Notes under the pieces: generated by a model
Database searches by the model: none
Seen by the model: only the letters and a program-made list of their open reading frames with translations
Told to the model about the DNA's origin: nothing
In this document: positions 60,601 to 64,000 of the stretch, piece after piece
Layout: the number at the start of each line of letters is the position of its first letter
Numbering within the stretch: the stretch's first letter is position 1
Position numbers and translations under genes: made by a program
Assembly (NCBI RefSeq): GCF_023343835.1
Contig: NC_064449.1
Span: forward strand, 4,315,778 to 4,379,777
DNA from: Lagopus muta
Taxonomy: Eukaryota; Chordata; Aves; Galliformes; Phasianidae
Length of the DNA stretch: 64,000 bases
Direction: 5' to 3'

Positions 60601-62145
60601 GTTCCCAGACAACTCATTATCTGGGATATCTATATCTATTGCTTTTTGCCTGTTTCAGAACTCACCCATCACCCAGCATATCAGCCCTTCCAACAGCGCT
60701 TATTTCATCTTGGTGGACACGTACCTCAAGTGTTTCCTACCCACAGAAGGAAGTGTCCTTCCTCCACCTTCTTCAAACCCCGGGGGAGCCATCCCTTCTC
60801 CTGCTCCCAGGTAATGGCTGCAGTGCCAGAGGCAGACTGTGAGAGTGCTGCTTAAAGAACATGGCTTGTTGGAAATAGATCTCCAACAGGAAGAGAACAC
60901 CTCCACTCTTTATCACCTCTACGTGCTTGTTACATAATTACAGAAATAAAGTACATATTCATTTAAATGAAATCTTTATGGTAAAAGTGAAAGTCTGAAA
61001 ATTAGCTATAAATGGAACAGGAAAGGTTAAGTACGTGCAGCCAATCCTGTATAATGAGATCACTGCATTTTGAGTGCTGTCAATATTAGCATTTTATGTT
61101 AATGTAGAAAACATAGAGCAGTAATACCCTTTATAATTGCATTTTGAATGCATTTCATAAACATGAACAGAGAAGGGAATAAACACAACAATAGGAGAAC
61201 GTTATTTTTGTTCTTAAAGACAGCATTACTGAATACAACAAGGGCTGTGTCAAGTTGGCTCAATGCAGTGTGAATAATAATGTGGTGTTAGATTTTCTTT
61301 TAATTTAAATCAAAGTGACTTGTCATTATAGCATCATTCAGAATTTTTAAAATGTGCTATCAACTGTGCAGTTTTCTTTCTTAGAGGCTGATTTTCAGTT
61401 AAGAAACCAGTGATCAAAAGCAGTGATATATTTCTCTGTACTGAGGCTTAATGATTTCAGCATTTCTGTTCATCTTTAAAGGACTCCAGCTGTGCCTTTC
61501 ACTTCCTATGGCATGCATCACACCAGCTTGCTGAAACGGCACATTGCCCATCAGCCTTCTGTGAATGCTGACCCAGCTTCCCAGGAGATATGGAGATCAG
61601 AAACACTACTTCAGGTAGGTTGGATGTTGAGAAAGGGGGAAGGAAACGACACATTTCCTGCTGCTGAGGAATTTTTTTCCAGAGAAGTTTCTAAATCTGA
61701 TTCTCTCTATATAATTCTTTTAGATGTTACATCAACTCTGTGCCTTAAGCGAAGGTTAAAGGCAGAAAACTTGCTTTTCTTCACCATCAGGGAAGGGAAA
61801 GGAGAATCTGGATTTAAGAGTTGTTCTGAAACAAGTTCTTAACACATTGCTGAATTGAATTACTAATGTTTATTTAGCTGGTGCCAACTGTACACCAACA
61901 GTCACTTATGTTGATTAGTAGATGATAACTTGAAACATCTCTGAAAATCTGCATGCCTATTTTCAAGTACAGCTTAGTTTCCAAATGACCTACCATGGTC
62001 TTCATGATCTAGTTTGTGACTGACAAGTGCTGGATTATTTGTTCCCCTCACTGAAAAAATATTTGTTTTGCAGATCTTTGTTGAAATGTGGCTTCATCAT
62101 TATTCCCTGGAAATGTATCAGAAAATGCAGTCCCCTCATGTCAAG
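57669..62145 (+). CDS. SMPD4: Sphingomyelin phosphodiesterase 4 (nSMase3), 5' part
   Basis: SMPD4 is a neutral sphingomyelinase of the ER and nuclear envelope that hydrolyses sphingomyelin to ceramide and phosphocholine. Coding exons visible are 57669-57707, 57854-57940, 58585-58727, 58857-58932, 59738-59846, 60192-60244, 60659-60810, 61482-61614 and 62074-62145. They keep one frame for 288 codons with GT/AG sites. The N-terminus [13 protein letters not shown] and blocks such as [46 protein letters not shown] and LLKRHIAHQ are characteristic of the family. Human SMPD4 has roughly 800-870 residues, so about one third is present. The C-terminal membrane segment lies beyond the window. The start is the first ATG after the CpG-rich promoter. 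No breaks are seen. Confidence 0.93.
58030..58255 (-). mobile_element. CR1 retrotransposon fragment in SMPD4 intron 2
   Basis: The blocks GTCGGAAGGGACCTCTGAGG, CAGTCCAACTCCCCTGCAATG, GGTTGCCCAGGGCC and TGTTCCAGTGCCTCATCAC match CR1 3' regions in reverse complement. It belongs to a different subgroup from the two GGT5 copies, judging by the CCCCTGCAATGAACAGGGGC segment. The copy lies antisense to SMPD4. A 102-codon ORF across it is a by-product. Confidence 0.88.
60945..60950 (+). terminator. Possible intronic polyadenylation signal in SMPD4
   Basis: An AATAAA lies 135 bases past the donor of SMPD4 exon 7. Reading through that donor adds about 15 codons and then a stop, so a truncated transcript ending here is conceivable. 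Such hexamers are common by chance in introns. Confidence 0.2.
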
Positions 62146-64000
62146 GTAATAGATTGTATTTCGTTCACGTACATCATCTGATGTTTGATTTATCTTGGTG
62201 TAAATCTTCTGTAGAGAATTTTTTGGTATACTGTTGTGAAGGAAACAAAATCTAATGAGTGTCTACAGGAGTGTGTCAGAACTGCTACTCTCCAGTTATG
62301 GAAAAGGTTCCAAGTGTGTCACCCAGATTTGGCTTCATTGAAGAGGAAGTGGGGGTTTGTTTTTTTTTTAAAGAGGAATTTGTGGGATGGTCACAACAAT
62401 ATCAAGAACCAAAGTATTCAATGACTAGAAAGACACCACTGTAAAGCCAGGTTAAATTGCACTGGGGTGAAATAACTGCTAAAATAACCTGGAATTGATT
62501 TCAAGCATAACAGCAGTTCAGCATTACTGTTAACCTGAGAAATCAGAAAACTGTGTATCCACCTTACAGGATAAAGCCAAATTCAAAAGGGAAAGATTAC
62601 TGGAGTGTCCTTGAGTTTTAAGTGTGTAACTGTTTGTATTCCAAAATAGATTTTTTTCAGCATAAAATGGAGTCAAAATTACTGTGTGGCTACAGAGTTC
62701 GTGGCCATGTAATGCTTGCTGCTTTAAGCAGTTTGTGGGGGCCTGTCCACTAAAACTGTTGTGTGTAAAAACTGAGTATGTAACAGGGAGGCTCAGATCC
62801 AAGGCACTATAAATGCAAAAGGAACTTTAAGGAGAATATGTTGATCTTTAGAACTGTTCTGAGTTTAGTGGGACTTCTGTAGGAGGGGAGAAAAATACAA
62901 AGACTCTTCAAGATTCGTTTTTGTTTGAAAGAGCAATGAGAGCTGATTAATAGAAATTTTACTCCTTCACCAGGCTGTAAAGTAACGAGCATGTATGTTT
63001 TGCTGGGGAAGAGCTGCTGGGTTCTCTTAACACTGCAGTCAAACTTCAAGCTCCTATTAATGCTGAAGCTTTCACACTAGAGAGCCCCAGCAGCATGGCT
63101 GTGCACCAGTGCTTTGCTTGTCTGTATGTCTGTCAAGTCTTTGTGCATCAAGTGCTGTGCTTAAGCCAGAAGTGATTGCTAAACTTCTCTCCTCTGCTCA
63201 CCCTCTGTATTTCAGATGCTCTGTTAATTAGAGAGCAACAATTTAGACAGTAATTGGTGATAGATGGAGTCGTAGGAGAAGCTTAAAGCTGTTGAAAAAT
63301 CACTTTGTACTCCTCTGTGAGATGCATTAGGTTGCAATTTGAGGCCACTGCTGCCTGATAATACTGCTATCCTTTATGAGACGCAATCATGGATGTGCAA
63401 AATAAGTCTTTTTTAATGCCTGAAAGGGGAACAGGAATTTCTTATGATATCCAGAAACGGATGAAGGACCACTCTTGCAGGACCGAAGAGAGGTTCCATT
63501 TGAGTTGGGGACAGGACTGTTCAAAGTCAGTGTTGCTTAAACTAAGCTTTGTAGGATTTTGGGAGAATAGTCTGCTTAATAGTTCCTCAGATGAGAAAGC
63601 AGAATACACAGAAATGCAAGTTTTGTTTTAACCTAAGAGTAAGAGAGTTTGATTGGAAATCCAAGATCACTCTAAACCTTATTTATGAAATGACTACTAG
63701 CTGTGCAGATTCACTTGATGCCATTTATCCTTCTGTGTGTTTGGGAAGAGCAATTAGTAACTGGGTCCTTGTATCCTGAGACCTGTTTCACCACTGGTGA
63801 CTTGAAATGGTTAAATATCTGTACTGGAGTGTGGTGTGAGGTTCCACAGAACTTGCTCTTTCTTTGTCCAGCAGACAGACTTGTTTAGACTGATGGGCCA
63901 TCACCCCATTTCTTACTGTGCAGTGCTTCAAGGAATAACAGATTTTTCTTAAAACTTATTACTCTCATGTCATTACAAGTAGAAGAGAGGGAATGGGAAT
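62146..64000 (+). other. SMPD4 intron 9 continuing past the window
   Basis: After the donor at 62146 I find no exon matching the next family block in the remaining 1.85 kb. The rest of the window is taken to be intron. No recognisable repeat or other gene was seen. Confidence 0.6.

Noticed and set aside
60421-60855. 144-codon plus-strand ORF around SMPD4 exon 7
   Set aside because: It is in a different frame from SMPD4 exon 7 and has no independent support.

Overview
This is nuclear DNA from a bird, most likely a galliform such as chicken. Split genes with canonical GT/AG introns encode vertebrate proteins. Several CR1 retrotransposon tails, a chicken-type mariner (Galluhop-like) fragment and a probable endogenous-retrovirus LTR sit between and inside the genes. 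The species was inferred from these repeats, not tested by alignment.

Layout. Positions 1-11730 hold no gene I can support, but they contain a probable solo LTR (824-1560). GGT1, gamma-glutamyltransferase 1, lies on the plus strand with 12 coding exons from 11735 to 20181 and a 568-residue product. Next comes a 4.6 kb tail-to-tail spacer (20182-24795) with a mariner fragment and candidate polyadenylation signals. GGT5, gamma-glutamyltransferase 5, lies on the minus strand with 12 coding exons from 41790 down to 24796, a 555-residue product, an 8.2 kb first intron and a TATA box near 42024. About 15 kb (42035-57247) follows without a recognisable gene. A compact CpG-rich promoter at about 57490-57668 then drives SMPD4, neutral sphingomyelinase 3, rightwards. 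Its first nine coding exons (288 codons) are present and the gene runs off the window. The same promoter appears to face a short, unrecognised two-exon gene on the minus strand (57537 to 57248, 71 codons).

Function. GGT1 and GGT5 are ectoenzymes that cleave gamma-glutamyl bonds. GGT1 acts on glutathione and its conjugates generally, while GGT5 is best known for converting leukotriene C4 to D4. Every coding intron lies at the same place and phase in both genes, so they are an inverted duplicate pair. SMPD4 is an unrelated sphingolipid gene of the ER and nuclear envelope. The most interesting unexplained item is the small gene opposite SMPD4. Next are active-site-loop differences in GGT5: a Ser-to-Ala change in the conserved Ser-Ser pair and a shortened loop.
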